A stretch of DNA of 64,000 nucleotides from Dastarcus helophoroides (GCA_028583605.1 CM053327.1:42298059-42362058), one strand, 5' to 3'; positions 46,847-57,318 are shown, counted from the stretch's first letter. The notes: generated from the letters alone by a model not told the origin. Numbers and translations are program-made.

Positions 46847-48687
46847 ACTTGTTTCAGTTAATAAATCTATTTAGATTATTTCGCATTGAAATCAGGATCA
46901 TCGAAAAAAACATTAGAGGGCAGTTGAATGGCAAATTTATCAATCTTAAAAATTGAGGTTGGTTCTGTGATTTTGTTTATCTTACTCCAGATCACACGTG
47001 AATTCGTTTAGATGTGATTTGATTCATATGGTACATTACTTCAAACTCTTTTAAAGAAAATTACAATTTTTTAACTAATGCTGAAGTAATGATGTTAGCT
47101 CGACACCCTGGATTTAACAACGCTGGACATTGTTTAAAGTTACTGCACCTATTTCTAATTAAAACTAGAGCTGTACTGGTTGTACTGATTGCCATTTTCG
47201 CTTTGCATGATCGTTTAATTTTTCCGCTACTATGGAAATAATAAATAAAATTAATTCCCTTTTTTTGCCGAAAGCTCTAAAACCTTTAATACAGTTAATT
47301 AGTTGTCTTAGACCGGGTTGTGTGGTTTTTGTGAATTAAAAAATGTTTAGGACAGTTGGACCTGTTCTTTTATTTTAAAGCGATCTTGCATAATTAATTA
47401 ATAATAATAATTAGCTGATACTGACAATGATTCAATAACGTCACTTGAATCTCCCTCCACAGAATCGCAAAGATAATGAAATTTCTTAATATCAAAAATA
47501 CGCTTGTCGTAATGAACTGAACACTTAGATGAATCTAAAAACGAAAATGGGAAGCGATAAGGGCTTTAATTTAGCAACATATATGGTATTTAATTATATT
47601 CGCGCCGTTTAATAATAATACATTTCAATTTATGTCAGTTACAGTTTTATCGGATGTTCAAATGTAACAAGTGTGCTCTAATTTTTTTTTAGAAGAGAAC
47701 GTAGCGAACCCGGCACTCGATTACTTATTGATTATTTTGGTTGATCCCTCAAGGGTAATTTTGACGTCTTATTTATCCAGCGAGGTTAAAATTTTCTAAT
47801 CTAAAGAAAATCCTCCAGAAATCTATTTTCTTTCACGTTTTTACGATGATTTGAATTACTAAGATACACAAATTTATAAAACAGTCTAGAGCAGTAACAA
47901 TTTCCATTCTACATCCAAAAAATGAGAATTTTCCATCAGAAAGTTTGTTATGATAGCAATTCAAATGTATTAAAACCTTGCAGTTGTCAATCACTGATAA
48001 TTTCTTTGGGATTTACGTTCATAAAAAATTTTCATTGTCAACTTATTGACTTTTTCATTTGAACGAAACTCAAAATGTCGAAAATTTGTCAAAAATAGAT
48101 TTGAAGTACTCTCTCCAAATTTTTACTCTTCTTTACAAAATTATGCGTTTATGCTTTCAAAATAATTATAAACACAAATTTTGGACTTTTCCGAAATTTA
48201 ATAAATTTTTTCCACAATTTCGACTTTTTTAAATTTTTACATCAAACTTGCAATTTTTGTGTTTTTTCTTAAAACTTCAGATTTCAAACGGATTCAAAAT
48301 TTGAACATCAGTCTTGCGAGTCTAACACAAGTTGTTGCATTAAAAAAATAAATATAGCGTATTTTCTTGAAATTATGACTTTTCTACAAAATTCCTCAAC
48401 CTTTCAAAATGTCATTTATTTTAATTGAACTGTCAATAAATATTTATGTTTTGTTTAAAATTTTTATGTTAAATAATAAATTCTAAATATTTCTAAAGAT
48501 TTTGACTTATTTTCGAAATTTTGACCTCAGCCTAAAAAATTCTTTAAATTACAAATATATAAAATCGAAAACTCAAGATTTTTTATCGAAATTTTGAAAC
48601 GTCAACTTTTTTTTCGAAATTTAAAACCCCCTTTTTTATTAAATCATGAGTGGTGGGTTGCCTCAAATTTTAAAATCCCAAAATTTA
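46847..48687. other. unassigned AT-rich interval
   Basis: No gene recognised. 47900-48690 drifts into pyrimidine-oriented TCGAAATTT-type sequence, which resumes at 53785 beyond the Ty3/gypsy element. Confidence 0.5.
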
Positions 48688-48691
48688 AACT

Positions 48692-48901
48692 TGTAACGCG
48701 TAAAATACCAAGAAGCCGACCCTGTCACTTGGCCCGGCAGAGATCGGATGTTTCCGAAGAGTGTTCGGCATATAATCGAGATACCCGCGCTCGTTGTGGT
48801 AACCTAACCTAACTTAACATAATAAACTCCCGCATAGCACAGTTTTCTCTGTTATTTCTGAAAACCCCGAAAAATCTTCACTAACCACCCAGTTAGTTAT
48901 A
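48692..48901 (+). repeat. 5' LTR of Ty3/gypsy element
   Basis: 210 bp, one mismatch to the 3' LTR. A TATAATCG motif and an AATAAA-like word (CATAATAAACTC) occur inside and may serve as promoter and polyadenylation signals. Confidence 0.93.
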
Positions 48902-49225
48902 GTGGCGTCCAACTTGTGGCCAGAGAGACGGAGAAAATAGTGTGTTTATCGAGTTTTAGTGTTTCGTTATACATACGTTCAGTGCATTTTTCATTCACGG
49001 ACAATTTTGGGATTATATGTGCATGACACCCCGACGTCTGTAAAAAAAAAGTGTGTACGAACTCGGTGACTATTAAACAACTTGTTACGTCTACAGACAT
49101 TTTCGTCAGTTACGTGCAAGTTCATCGCTCTATCACCAATCATCAGTTGTTAAGGCTCCGGTATACAGGGTGTAGTAGCCTTAATAGGTTAAAATAGGTG
49201 AATGTAAGTAAGGATACCGTTGTGT

Positions 49226-52200
49226 ATGGAACAAACTGACACGAAGGAGAAAGGTAAGCGAGTTTACTTTCTTCGTAGTCATAAAACCGGCAGCATGTCT
49301 CAAGAAGAAAATTGTGCACCACAAAGTCCGACAATGCCAGGAAATATCATGTTTACAAACGAACAATTTGAGACATTCCTATCGAGGTTAACTATAAACA
49401 ATCAACCTAGTAGGGTAATACCAAGTTTAGCACAATCGCAGACTGGTAACTTTTCGAACTGTTCTTCGCGCTTTACCGGAACAAAAGACTCAGATGTAAA
49501 TGCTTTTATAGACGCGATTATTATTTACAAGGACTGCGCGTTAGTATCTAACGAAAACGCCCTCAAAGGACTTCCAATGTTACTTGATGGATTTGCAGCT
49601 ACGTGGTACCAAGGGGTAAAAGCTTCTGTTAATTCATGGGATGAGGCCATAGATCTATTAAAAACTGTTTTCGGACCACAGAAACCACCTTATCGTGTGT
49701 ATCGCGAACTCTTCGCCAATGAACAAGACTTTAATACACCGAGTGATATCTTCATTTGTAAAGCTCGTTCCATTCTTGCGCAAATACCACCAGGCGTACT
49801 AAGTGAAGAGACTCAAATTGACATGGTATATGGACTACTAAACCGCCGTATTCGCGAAAAAGTGTCACGTGAGAGTATATCTACCTTTACTGAACTTTTG
49901 AAAAGTTGTAGGTCAGTTGAAGAAACTTATGTACCGGATACTCGCGCTCCAGTGGAACAAAAAGAAATTAAGCGTCCGCGTTGCCAGTATTGCAAGTACG
50001 TAGGTCATACGAAAGATGAGTGTCGAAAACTTCTATCTAAATCCGAATCTAAATCAAATGAGATGAAAAAGTTAAATACCTCTCAAACACAGAATGCGAC
50101 TAAGTCCCAGGTAGCGCAAACAAATACTCATCCATCAACATCTCAAACCACTGCTGACAATGACAAAGTAACTACTCCTATCCGGTGTTATGGTTGTGGA
50201 AAACCTGGTTACATCCGATCCAAATGTCCTTCGTGCAATGGTATAGAAGCCTCAGCCACGGAATTTATGTGTATGGAAACCCTCATTGCGCCGCGTTCGC
50301 GACCTATTTTGCAAGTAGGAATTTTAGGACACCAAGGAACAGGACTTGTTGATACCGCTGCTAAACAGAGTGTTGCTGGACATTTGTTATACGAAATTTT
50401 AAAGAAAGAAAATCAAAGTTTTAAGGAAAGCTCGATTTTTGTAAAATTAGCTGATGGAAATGGAAAAACAGAAAACATTTTAGTTACTGAACAAAATGTG
50501 TTTTTGCAAGGTCGATGTATCAAAACAAAATTTATTATTTTTCCAGAAGCAAAAGATAACCGTACCCTTTTCGGCATTGATTTCTTACAAGATGCAAAAA
50601 TAACTATTGACTTAGTTCAAAATTCCTGGAATTTTGGTGACGACCCAGATGTAAAATTTTTCCTTAACTATGAAGCGCCACCACCGAAGTTATCCCATAA
50701 TGCAGAGCCTATCGAATTATCATGCTTAGAGGATTTGCGTCCTGAGGAAGGAACCAATTTAGACCAAAAAGAAAAGCAGATTTTAAGTAATTTGCTTCAC
50801 GAAAATGAGGATATCTTTCAAGAGGGGGGAGAGCCAACTCCATATGCAACTCATTTCATTATCACAGGTGACCATCCGCCTATTGCCTTACCTCCTTATC
50901 GAATGACTCCAACACGTAAACAACAACTAAGAAAAGAGCTGGATAAACTACTAGAGAATGGTATCATTGAAGAATGTGAAAGTCCTTGGGCTGCACCGGT
51001 TGTCTTGGTTCCAAAGGATGAAGGTGATGTTCGCTTATGTATCGACTACCAGAGACTGAATGCTGTTATTGTAAGTGATTCTTACCCGCTTCCTCGAATG
51101 GATGACCTTCTGCATGCTGCAAAACGCACTTCCTACATGAGTACCATCGATCTACGTAGTGCTTATCATCAAATCAGTGTTAACGAGGCTGATCGTGATA
51201 AAACCGGTTTTGTGACTCCATTCGGAACTTACCGATATTTGAGAATGCCATTTGGACTTAAAAACGCGCCTAGAACTTTCCAGAGGTTAATCGATCATTT
51301 CCGACGCGGTTGTGGTGACGTATTTGTATTAGCATATCTAGATGACTTGATTGTTCTTTCGCGTTCCTTTGAAGATCACATACCAGACTTACAGGTAGTA
51401 TTTGACAGACTCCGACAGTTCAAGTTACGCGCTAGAAGAGAAAAGTGCCATTTTGCATGTTCTCGAGTAAAATATGTGGGACATTTAATCACCATAGAAG
51501 GAATTTCGGTAGATCCTGATAAAATCTCGGCCATAGCAAATAGACGTGCTCCACGCAACGTATCTGAACTTTTATCATTTCTGCAAACGTGCAGCTGGTA
51601 TCGTCGCTTTATCAAAGACTTTGCGGAAATTTCGCGTCCTCTAAGTGATTTGACCAAAAAGAATATTCCATGGCAATGGAATGAAAAACAACAAGAAGCA
51701 TTTGATCAGTTAAAGAATGCCCTAATTACCGCCCCGGTACTTCAACAAAGTGACGAAACAAAACCATACATCATCCGCACTGATGCAAGCAGTTATGCAT
51801 TAGGAGCTGTACTTTTACAGGGTGAGGGTGCAGATGAGCATCCTGTGGAATATGCCAGCAGACTTCTTACCTCAGCGGAGAGAAACTATAGTACTTCTGA
51901 ACGTGAGGCTTTAGCTGTGATATGGGCTTTAGATAAATTTAGAGGATATATCGAAGCTACTCCCGTGACTATACAGAGTGATCACCAACCTTTACGATGG
52001 CTCTTGAATTTAAAAGCTCCTACTGGACGACTTGCACGATGGGCTTTACAAGTCCAAGGATACGACCTGAAGATAGATTATTTGCCTGGAAAGCGAAACG
52101 TGGTCGCTGACACCTTGTCACGTCCACCTTGTGATCACGAAATCACCTACGACTGTGACATCTGTTATGTAGCAATTGAACTCCCAAGACGTTCAGCCGC

Positions 52201-52390
52201 TGAAATTCGAGAGGAACAACTTAAAGATCCCGACATTGAGAAAATCATTAAGAGTTTTGAAGGACATAACGACGAAGACTTCGCTAGATGGACTGATCGT
52301 GGATACATCATGTCAAGTGGAGTACTCTACCGATATTCATCTGAAGATGACGTAGAAGAGGCGCAACTGGTAGTACCCATCCATGAATGA
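49226..52390 (+). CDS. gag-pol of Ty3/gypsy element (gag, protease, RT, RNase H), ended by premature TGA
   Basis: ATG at 49226 opens a single fused gag-pol frame. Gag has a capsid-like region, then two zinc knuckles: CQYCKYVGHTKDEC (about residue 252) is a normal CCHC, while CYGCGKPGYIRSKC (about 320) has Tyr in place of His. The protease motif is VDTAAKQ (DTA, not DTG, about residue 375), a variant I believe is lineage-typical. RT has LPRMDDLL, MPFGLKNAP and YLDD (about residue 703). RNase H has RTDASSYALGA, SEREALAVIWAL and SDHQPLRWLL. TGA at 52388-52390 stops the frame before integrase. CGA to TGA by one transition is the simple explanation, since the same frame continues immediately. Confidence 0.92.
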   Translation: MEQTDTKEKGKRVYFLRSHKTGSMSQEENCAPQSPTMPGNIMFTNEQFETFLSRLTINNQPSRVIPSLAQSQTGNFSNCSSRFTGTKDSDVNAFIDAIIIYKDCALVSNENALKGLPMLLDGFAATWYQGVKASVNSWDEAIDLLKTVFGPQKPPYRVYRELFANEQDFNTPSDIFICKARSILAQIPPGVLSEETQIDMVYGLLNRRIREKVSRESISTFTELLKSCRSVEETYVPDTRAPVEQKEIKRPRCQYCKYVGHTKDECRKLLSKSESKSNEMKKLNTSQTQNATKSQVAQTNTHPSTSQTTADNDKVTTPIRCYGCGKPGYIRSKCPSCNGIEASATEFMCMETLIAPRSRPILQVGILGHQGTGLVDTAAKQSVAGHLLYEILKKENQSFKESSIFVKLADGNGKTENILVTEQNVFLQGRCIKTKFIIFPEAKDNRTLFGIDFLQDAKITIDLVQNSWNFGDDPDVKFFLNYEAPPPKLSHNAEPIELSCLEDLRPEEGTNLDQKEKQILSNLLHENEDIFQEGGEPTPYATHFIITGDHPPIALPPYRMTPTRKQQLRKELDKLLENGIIEECESPWAAPVVLVPKDEGDVRLCIDYQRLNAVIVSDSYPLPRMDDLLHAAKRTSYMSTIDLRSAYHQISVNEADRDKTGFVTPFGTYRYLRMPFGLKNAPRTFQRLIDHFRRGCGDVFVLAYLDDLIVLSRSFEDHIPDLQVVFDRLRQFKLRARREKCHFACSRVKYVGHLITIEGISVDPDKISAIANRRAPRNVSELLSFLQTCSWYRRFIKDFAEISRPLSDLTKKNIPWQWNEKQQEAFDQLKNALITAPVLQQSDETKPYIIRTDASSYALGAVLLQGEGADEHPVEYASRLLTSAERNYSTSEREALAVIWALDKFRGYIEATPVTIQSDHQPLRWLLNLKAPTGRLARWALQVQGYDLKIDYLPGKRNVVADTLSRPPCDHEITYDCDICYVAIELPRRSAAEIREEQLKDPDIEKIIKSFEGHNDEDFARWTDRGYIMSSGVLYRYSSEDDVEEAQLVVPIHE

Positions 52391-53575
52391 GAAAAGATCC
52401 TGACAGAATATCACGATGCTCCTACAGCTTCCCATTATGGTGCAGAGCGAACCCTCCAACGTATAGCCAAACGCTACTATTTTCCTGGAATGCGTCGTTT
52501 TATAATCAACTATGTACGAGACTGCCCTGAATGTCAACGATACAAAGCAACTAATCAGAAACCCGCTGGTTTATTACAAACCCCAGCATATGCTCAAAGG
52601 TTCGAAATATTATCGATTGATTTATTTGGACCATTGCCAAAAGATCAAGATGGAAATACTTGGATATTCATCGTGGAAGATGTTTCGACAAAATGGGTTG
52701 AACTATTCCCACTCCAGAAAGCTACAGCCGAAGAATGTGCCCGCGTGCTCATCAATGAAATCTTCTTCAGATATGGACTCGTACGGAAGATCATAAGTGA
52801 CAATGGGCTACAATTCATCTCCTCTGTCATGCAAAAGGTTTGTTTCATTTTGAACATTAAAGAATCATTCACACCATTGTATCATGCTTCTGCCAATATG
52901 GTGGAAAGAAAAAACCGCGACCTGAAGCCAAGGTTAGCTATACTTGTTGAAGATGATCATAGCTCATGGGCTCAGAAGTTGCCTACTATCCGATTTGCTA
53001 TGAATACTGCTTGGTGCGAGGCTACTGGCAAAACAGCAGCTTTTTTAACATTCGCTAGAGAGCTAAGAACATTAGACGACGTATCTCATGATTTGCGTCA
53101 CATTGTCGAAGCCGAAAATTTTGTACCACAAATCACTCCCTACCTCCAGCAAATTACTAGTACCTGGCAAGATGCTAGATCCATAAATGAAAAACAACAG
53201 GATCGTCAGAAGAGTTATTTCGATTCTCACAAGCGAGAGACTATACCATTTGCTATTGGTGATAGAGTTTGGGTAGACACTCATACTCTGAGCAGCTCTG
53301 GAAAAGGCATCACTTCAAAATTTCACCCAAAGCGAGACGGACCTTATGAAATTACCCGAATGATCTCTCCTGTTAGTTTCGAAGTGTCTGATCCCGCGGA
53401 GCCCAGCATTCCTTTAGGTGTATACCATTGTTCCGCTTTAACTCCCGTTCAGGGTCAACCAGCTGAGACACCCGTGGTACCCCTGAAAAGAAGAGGTCGA
53501 CCCCGAAAGAAGAAACGTCCTTCGCCTACTGGTTCCTCCTCGGGTCGAGTTCTGAACCATGGGGGGAGTGTGTAA
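52391..53575 (+). CDS. integrase part of gag-pol, downstream of the in-frame stop
   Basis: In the same frame as the upstream part. It carries an HHCC-type zinc finger (EYHDAPTASHYGA, then CPECQRYK), a DDE core (SIDLFGPLP, ISDNGLQF, HASANMVERKNRDLKP), a GPY-type module (KRDGPYEITRM) and an AT-hook-like GRPRKKK tail. No chromodomain is seen. With the stop in front, this segment would need readthrough or complementation in trans. Confidence 0.9.
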   Translation, partial: EKILTEYHDAPTASHYGAERTLQRIAKRYYFPGMRRFIINYVRDCPECQRYKATNQKPAGLLQTPAYAQRFEILSIDLFGPLPKDQDGNTWIFIVEDVSTKWVELFPLQKATAEECARVLINEIFFRYGLVRKIISDNGLQFISSVMQKVCFILNIKESFTPLYHASANMVERKNRDLKPRLAILVEDDHSSWAQKLPTIRFAMNTAWCEATGKTAAFLTFARELRTLDDVSHDLRHIVEAENFVPQITPYLQQITSTWQDARSINEKQQDRQKSYFDSHKRETIPFAIGDRVWVDTHTLSSSGKGITSKFHPKRDGPYEITRMISPVSFEVSDPAEPSIPLGVYHCSALTPVQGQPAETPVVPLKRRGRPRKKKRPSPTGSSSGRVLNHGGSV

Positions 53576-53780
53576 CGCGTAAAATACCAAGAAGCCGACC
53601 CTGTCACTTGGCCCGGCAGAGATCGGATGTTTCCGAAGAGAGTTCGGCATATAATCGAGATACCCGCGCTCGTTGTGGTAACCTAACCTAACTTAACATA
53701 ATAAACTCCCGCATAGCACAGTTTTCTCTGTTATTTCTGAAAACCCCGAAAAATCTTCACTAACCACCCAGTTAGTTATA
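53571..53780 (+). repeat. 3' LTR of Ty3/gypsy element
   Basis: 210 bp. The pol stop codon (53573-53575) lies inside its first five bases, so coding sequence and LTR overlap slightly. Confidence 0.93.
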
Positions 53781-53784
53781 AACT

Positions 53785-55213
53785 TTACTTTCTACTCTTA
53801 CAATAAAGGTTTCAACCAGTGTTAAAGCTTTAATTTTATATTTTTAAGGTTTTAAATTTAATCAAGACTCTTTTTTTTAAGAACACAAGTCATTTATTTA
53901 AAATCTTGACTTTAAATGAAATATTTTAATTTTTTTCAAATGATTTTGATTTAGTTGCAAAGTTTTATCTTTAACCTCAAAATGTTGACCTATGTTTTGA
54001 AATTTTAGAACATTATGAATTTTTTGAAATCCTGGAATATTTTCCTAAAATTGTCTATTTTTTTTACTATTTTTCTCGCAACTTTTCTGAATTCAAAATT
54101 TTGGCCTTATTTAGCTATTTTTTTTTATTTTCGACCTTAATATCGAAGTATTCGACTTGAGATTTCGAGTGAAAACTTGAATATTCAAATATTTTTCTTT
54201 CGACTTTTTTCTATTTTTAAGGTTATTTCTGCAATGTTTATCTTTTCTAAATTTACAATTTCCATTAGCCAAGTTTCTTCTGAAAGATTATTTTTAAAAT
54301 TGAAATATACTCGTATAACCAAATAGACTACGAAATAATTTAAATCAAAATAATATTAAGGCATCTATGCTCATGGCTCTTGAAAGAAATATTTTAATAC
54401 AAAGCGAAAACAATGAAATATTAAAATATATTTAATCTACAAGCAAAAATTTGTCAACTTTATTGTAAAAGTAATTTACATTTACTCGAGCCGTAAAAAT
54501 TATAAGTGCAGATATTTACCACATTCGTTTACTGAGTACTTCAAGACAGTACGTGAATTGGATTTAGGGTAAGAGTTTACAGCATAATAATGGAATTATA
54601 ACCCCTCACTAAAGGGCCGCTGACTTGAGTAACCCGTGTAAACTTCAGAACTTTTAAGTTTGCGCATCTTTACATGCTCACAATACCGCCTACTGTGTTC
54701 AGTTTTTGTTAGTGGTGTTTTCGTACTTAACTCACTAGATTCTCTATTTTCAATCTCTCGTAAACGTTTTTTACGCTCTCAATATGTCTTACACTTTTCG
54801 CTATTTTTCATACTCTTAATATCCATAGCTGATAGCCTTATCCAATGAAACGTCACTGGGTTAAACGAATATGGTGCACTGCGGTGAACTGTAAACTAAC
54901 ATTCTCTCATAGTTTTTATGTCGGCTTCTCGACGCCGAGAGCGCTCGACTGGCGATCCGAGTATGTCCAACCGACCGACACCTTGTTCTTCAAGCTTGAA
55001 CGAAAACCCGAAACTTCACCCCATATCTCAACATAAACATTTCCAATGTTAAAAATAAATTTTAAAATCCTGTTACTTCGTAAAAGAAACTTGACATCTC
55101 TATAAAAAGAAATCAGGAAAAAATTAAACTCTCTTCAAAAAATTGTTCAAGGAAAAGTCTTCGGAAAATTTTGAGAAAAATTCCTAAGCGAAATTGGGGG
55201 TGCTGCCTATGCG
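53785..55213 (-). other. pyrimidine-oriented filler and unassigned sequence
   Basis: 53785-54330 continues the low-complexity sequence interrupted by the Ty3/gypsy insertion. 54331-55213 is AT-rich to mixed, with no recognised gene; it ends at the right hAT-like terminus. Confidence 0.5.
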
Positions 55214-55380
55214 CGAGCCACCACTGGTCCTGATATAGATTAACTCCCAAAAGCGTATACTATTTAACTCTGAGGCCACGAACGTCTCCCCAATGGAATT
55301 TGATTATTGTAAATGCCAGTTTTAATTAAGGAGCTGCCCAACAACAAACTCTCCCTACATCATACTCTATTTTTCTTCAG

Positions 55381-55669
55381 GTTGTGCAGCAAATGAATTG
55401 AGTTGTGACGACTGGTCAAGAACTAAACGAGGAACTTGCATACCATTGAACCAGCGCTGCGACGGAATCAGACAATGCGAAGTTACTGGCAAAGACGAGG
55501 AGGACTGCTCCATATTAGTGGATCACGTTGGGGATCAGCAACAAAACAAAGTTTCCAATGCTGTAGGATTTCTCCATCGGAATCACAAGGGGAAGTGGTA
55601 CCCGACGTGTTTTGGTACAGACGTATGGGCAGCTGACGTGTGTTCGATCGAAGGTGGACCGAGCACAGT
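55381..55669 (+). CDS. ndl: nudel-like exon 4: LDLa module and start of SRCR-like module
   Basis: Acceptor TTTTTCTTCAG ends at 55380, and the junction with exon 3 makes a Gly codon. The exon codes an LDLa module ([10 protein letters not shown], then GKDEEDC), then the first half of an SRCR-like module ([20 protein letters not shown]). The frame hits a stop at 55671-55673, but a GTAAAT donor at 55670 in phase 2 joins exactly to the acceptor before 55723. The intervening intron would be only 53 nt, with a good polypyrimidine tract. The donor is weaker than the others here, so the exact boundary is the least certain in the gene. Confidence 0.8.
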
Positions 55670-55722
55670 GTAAATTCTTTCAAAAGTAGACCATATCAAT
55701 ATAATTGGGCAATATTTTTCAG

Positions 55723-56154
55723 AACCCCAAAAACGCATATGATGTTTACACCTGATAATTATGATGGGGCTTTCATCAATATCCTTCCAGATAATAGAAT
55801 CAGCATAGTTAATACGTGTGTTCAAGATAGAGCGGCATTTGTGGAATGTCCACCAATATTTTGTGGCCTAAGAATGACAATAAAAAATCTATATAGACCA
55901 TCGGAGCTTGATACGGAAATAGAAGATATTATAAACCATTTGGAAAGAGCGAATTTAGAAATGAATTTAGAGTCGACTAATAGCAGTAAAGAGGATTTAG
56001 GGATAATCGATAACAGTAGAGTTGTGGGTGGTACACCTAGTCAGCCTGCGGCTTGGCCATGGATTGTGTCCATTTATAAAAATGGCGTTTTTCACTGCGG
56101 GGGAGTTTTAATTAATGAACTGTGGATAGTGACCGCCGCCCATTGCATTGCTAA
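55723..56154 (+). CDS. ndl: nudel-like exon 5: SRCR-like module end, activation site, protease N-lobe with catalytic His
   Basis: A 432-nt exon after TATTTTTCAG. It finishes the SRCR-like module ([20 protein letters not shown]), has an acidic linker, then a trypsin-type zymogen cleavage site R|VVGG at about residue 923. The catalytic His (residue about 963) is in [13 protein letters not shown] supplies the usual cysteine before it. It leaves in phase 2 at GTAAGA (56155). Arg before VVGG suggests activation by a trypsin-like enzyme or by itself; Drosophila Nudel is thought to auto-activate. Confidence 0.9.
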
Positions 56155-56189
56155 GTAAGATCTTCTTTGAGAAGTAGTGTTATTTCCAT

Positions 56190-56930
56190 TCTTGCTTATT
56201 GGTTTTCCTTCGCCAGTTACTCCTTCCACAATTTTAGATTTCCAAAAACCTTCTGTTGGGGATTGACAACCTCTTATAGATTGCCCCAAGCAGCGATTGC
56301 GTTGGATCTTTATCAATCGCTGTTTGTGATTGAACACTGAAAAATACTCAAAACTATCTTAGGATTTGAACGACGTAAAACCAGTCTTACATGGTGATTG
56401 ACAAATAAAGATGCAACGCAATCGCAATCCCTTAAAGAATGCCCCAAGCAGCGATTGAGTTGCATCTTTGTTTGTCGATCGCTGTTTGTGATTCAACATT
56501 GAAAAGCACTTAAAATGATCTTAGGATTTAAACGATGTAAAACTAGTTTTACATGGCGATTGACAAATGAAGATGCAACGCAATCGCTTGACTTTTTCTT
56601 CGCCAGCTACTCCTTCCACAATTCTAGATTTCCAGTAACCTTCTGTTATGATTTCGCAATCTCTTAAAGATTGCTCCCGGCAGCGATTGAGTTGCATCTT
56701 TGTTTGTCAATCGCTGTTTGTGACTCAACATTGAAAATCACTTAAAATTATCTTAGGATTTAAGCGATGTAAAGCTAGTTTTACATGGTGACTGACAAAC
56801 AAAGATCCAACGCAATGGCTGCTTGGGGCAATCTATAAGAAATTGCCAATCCTTAACAAACGGTTACTGAAAATTTAGAAATGTGGAAGGAATACTGGCG
56901 AAAGAAACAACTAATAAAACATGAATGAAA
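56190..56930. repeat. diverged PLE-terminal (R3) repeats in nudel-like intron 5
   Basis: Repeated fragments of the segment containing GCAGCGATTGCGTTGGATCT, TGTCAATCGCTGTTTG and CACTTAAAATTATCTTAGG, in both orientations, three to four partial copies. They match 38760-39380 and 61880-62090 at lower identity. No complete hammerhead-like core was found here. Confidence 0.65.
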
Positions 56931-56985
56931 ATTGATAAAGAATAACTGACCAAAGAAGCAACTAATAAAACATGAATGAAAATTG

Positions 56986-57227
56986 TATGCAAGTAGAATG
57001 CAACCTAGACTACAGCCCTCCGGGCGTATAGCGTGTAGATAGCTGAACTACCAACAGTTGAAACACTGCCACCTAGCGAAGCGGTTGCTCTCTAGGAAAA
57101 AGTTCCCAGAAGACAAGGATTCTAATGCACAGACCAATAGGTTTGAACATTTATTAGATTCGAAGTTTGGAAACCAAACTTCGAATCTAGTAAATGTTCA
57201 AACCTATTGGTCTGTGCATTAGAATCC
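56986..57227. mobile_element. R1 copy, palindromic, without ribozyme core
   Basis: A minus partial unit and a plus partial unit meet at about 57176 with an overlapping CCAAA, excluding the hammerhead. It is flanked by the 14-bp direct repeat ATGAATGAAAATTG (56972-56985 and 57228-57241). It lies in intron 5, less than 100 bp before exon 6. Confidence 0.8.
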
Positions 57228-57318
57228 ATGAATGAAAATTGATAAGTCAGTTCGTTTATTGTCAATTTATGTATATCCACATGATGTATATCCACATGAA
57301 CTTGATACAATTTTTCAG

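Larger units (their letters stand above)
48692..53780 (+). mobile_element. Ty3/gypsy LTR retrotransposon, nearly intact
   Basis: LTRs of 210 bp (48692-48901 and 53571-53780) begin TGTAACGCG and end GTTATA. They differ at one position only (GAAGAGTGTTC versus GAAGAGAGTTC). The 4-bp duplication AACT flanks the insertion (48688-48691, 53781-53784). A TGG that could begin the primer binding site is at 48903 (TGGCGTCCAACTTG); the priming tRNA is not identified. The polypurine tract GGGGGGAG precedes the 3' LTR. One gag-pol frame, no env. Only one premature stop is seen. Confidence 0.93.
35040..55226. mobile_element. 20.2-kb hAT-TIR-bounded composite unit inside nudel-like intron 3
   Basis: The left end CAGTGGTGGCTCG (35040-35052) is mirrored by CGAGCCACCACTG (55214-55226). 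Both are near a GGGGGTGCTGC motif. The flanks are GTCCTGAC (35032-35039) and GTCCTGAT (55227-55234), 7 of 8 identical, the 8-bp duplication length of hAT transposons. The interior has no hAT transposase; it is TCGAAATTT-type filler plus nested PLE, R1, DD41D, MITE and Ty3/gypsy insertions. The original element was probably much smaller. Confidence 0.65.
31432..55380 (+). other. nudel-like giant intron 3 (23.9 kb)
   Basis: The frame-matched donor GTAAGT (31432) and acceptor TTCAG (55380) enclose a 111-bp satellite with a solo LTR and a 20.2-kb hAT-bounded nest of other elements. No exon of nudel or another gene is recognised inside. 31432-32100 shows only unique sequence and one strong hairpin. 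Confidence 0.75.

Noticed and set aside
49076..49228. Reading the Ty3/gypsy frame as starting at 49220
   Set aside because: The codon there is TTG; the first ATG in frame is at 49226.
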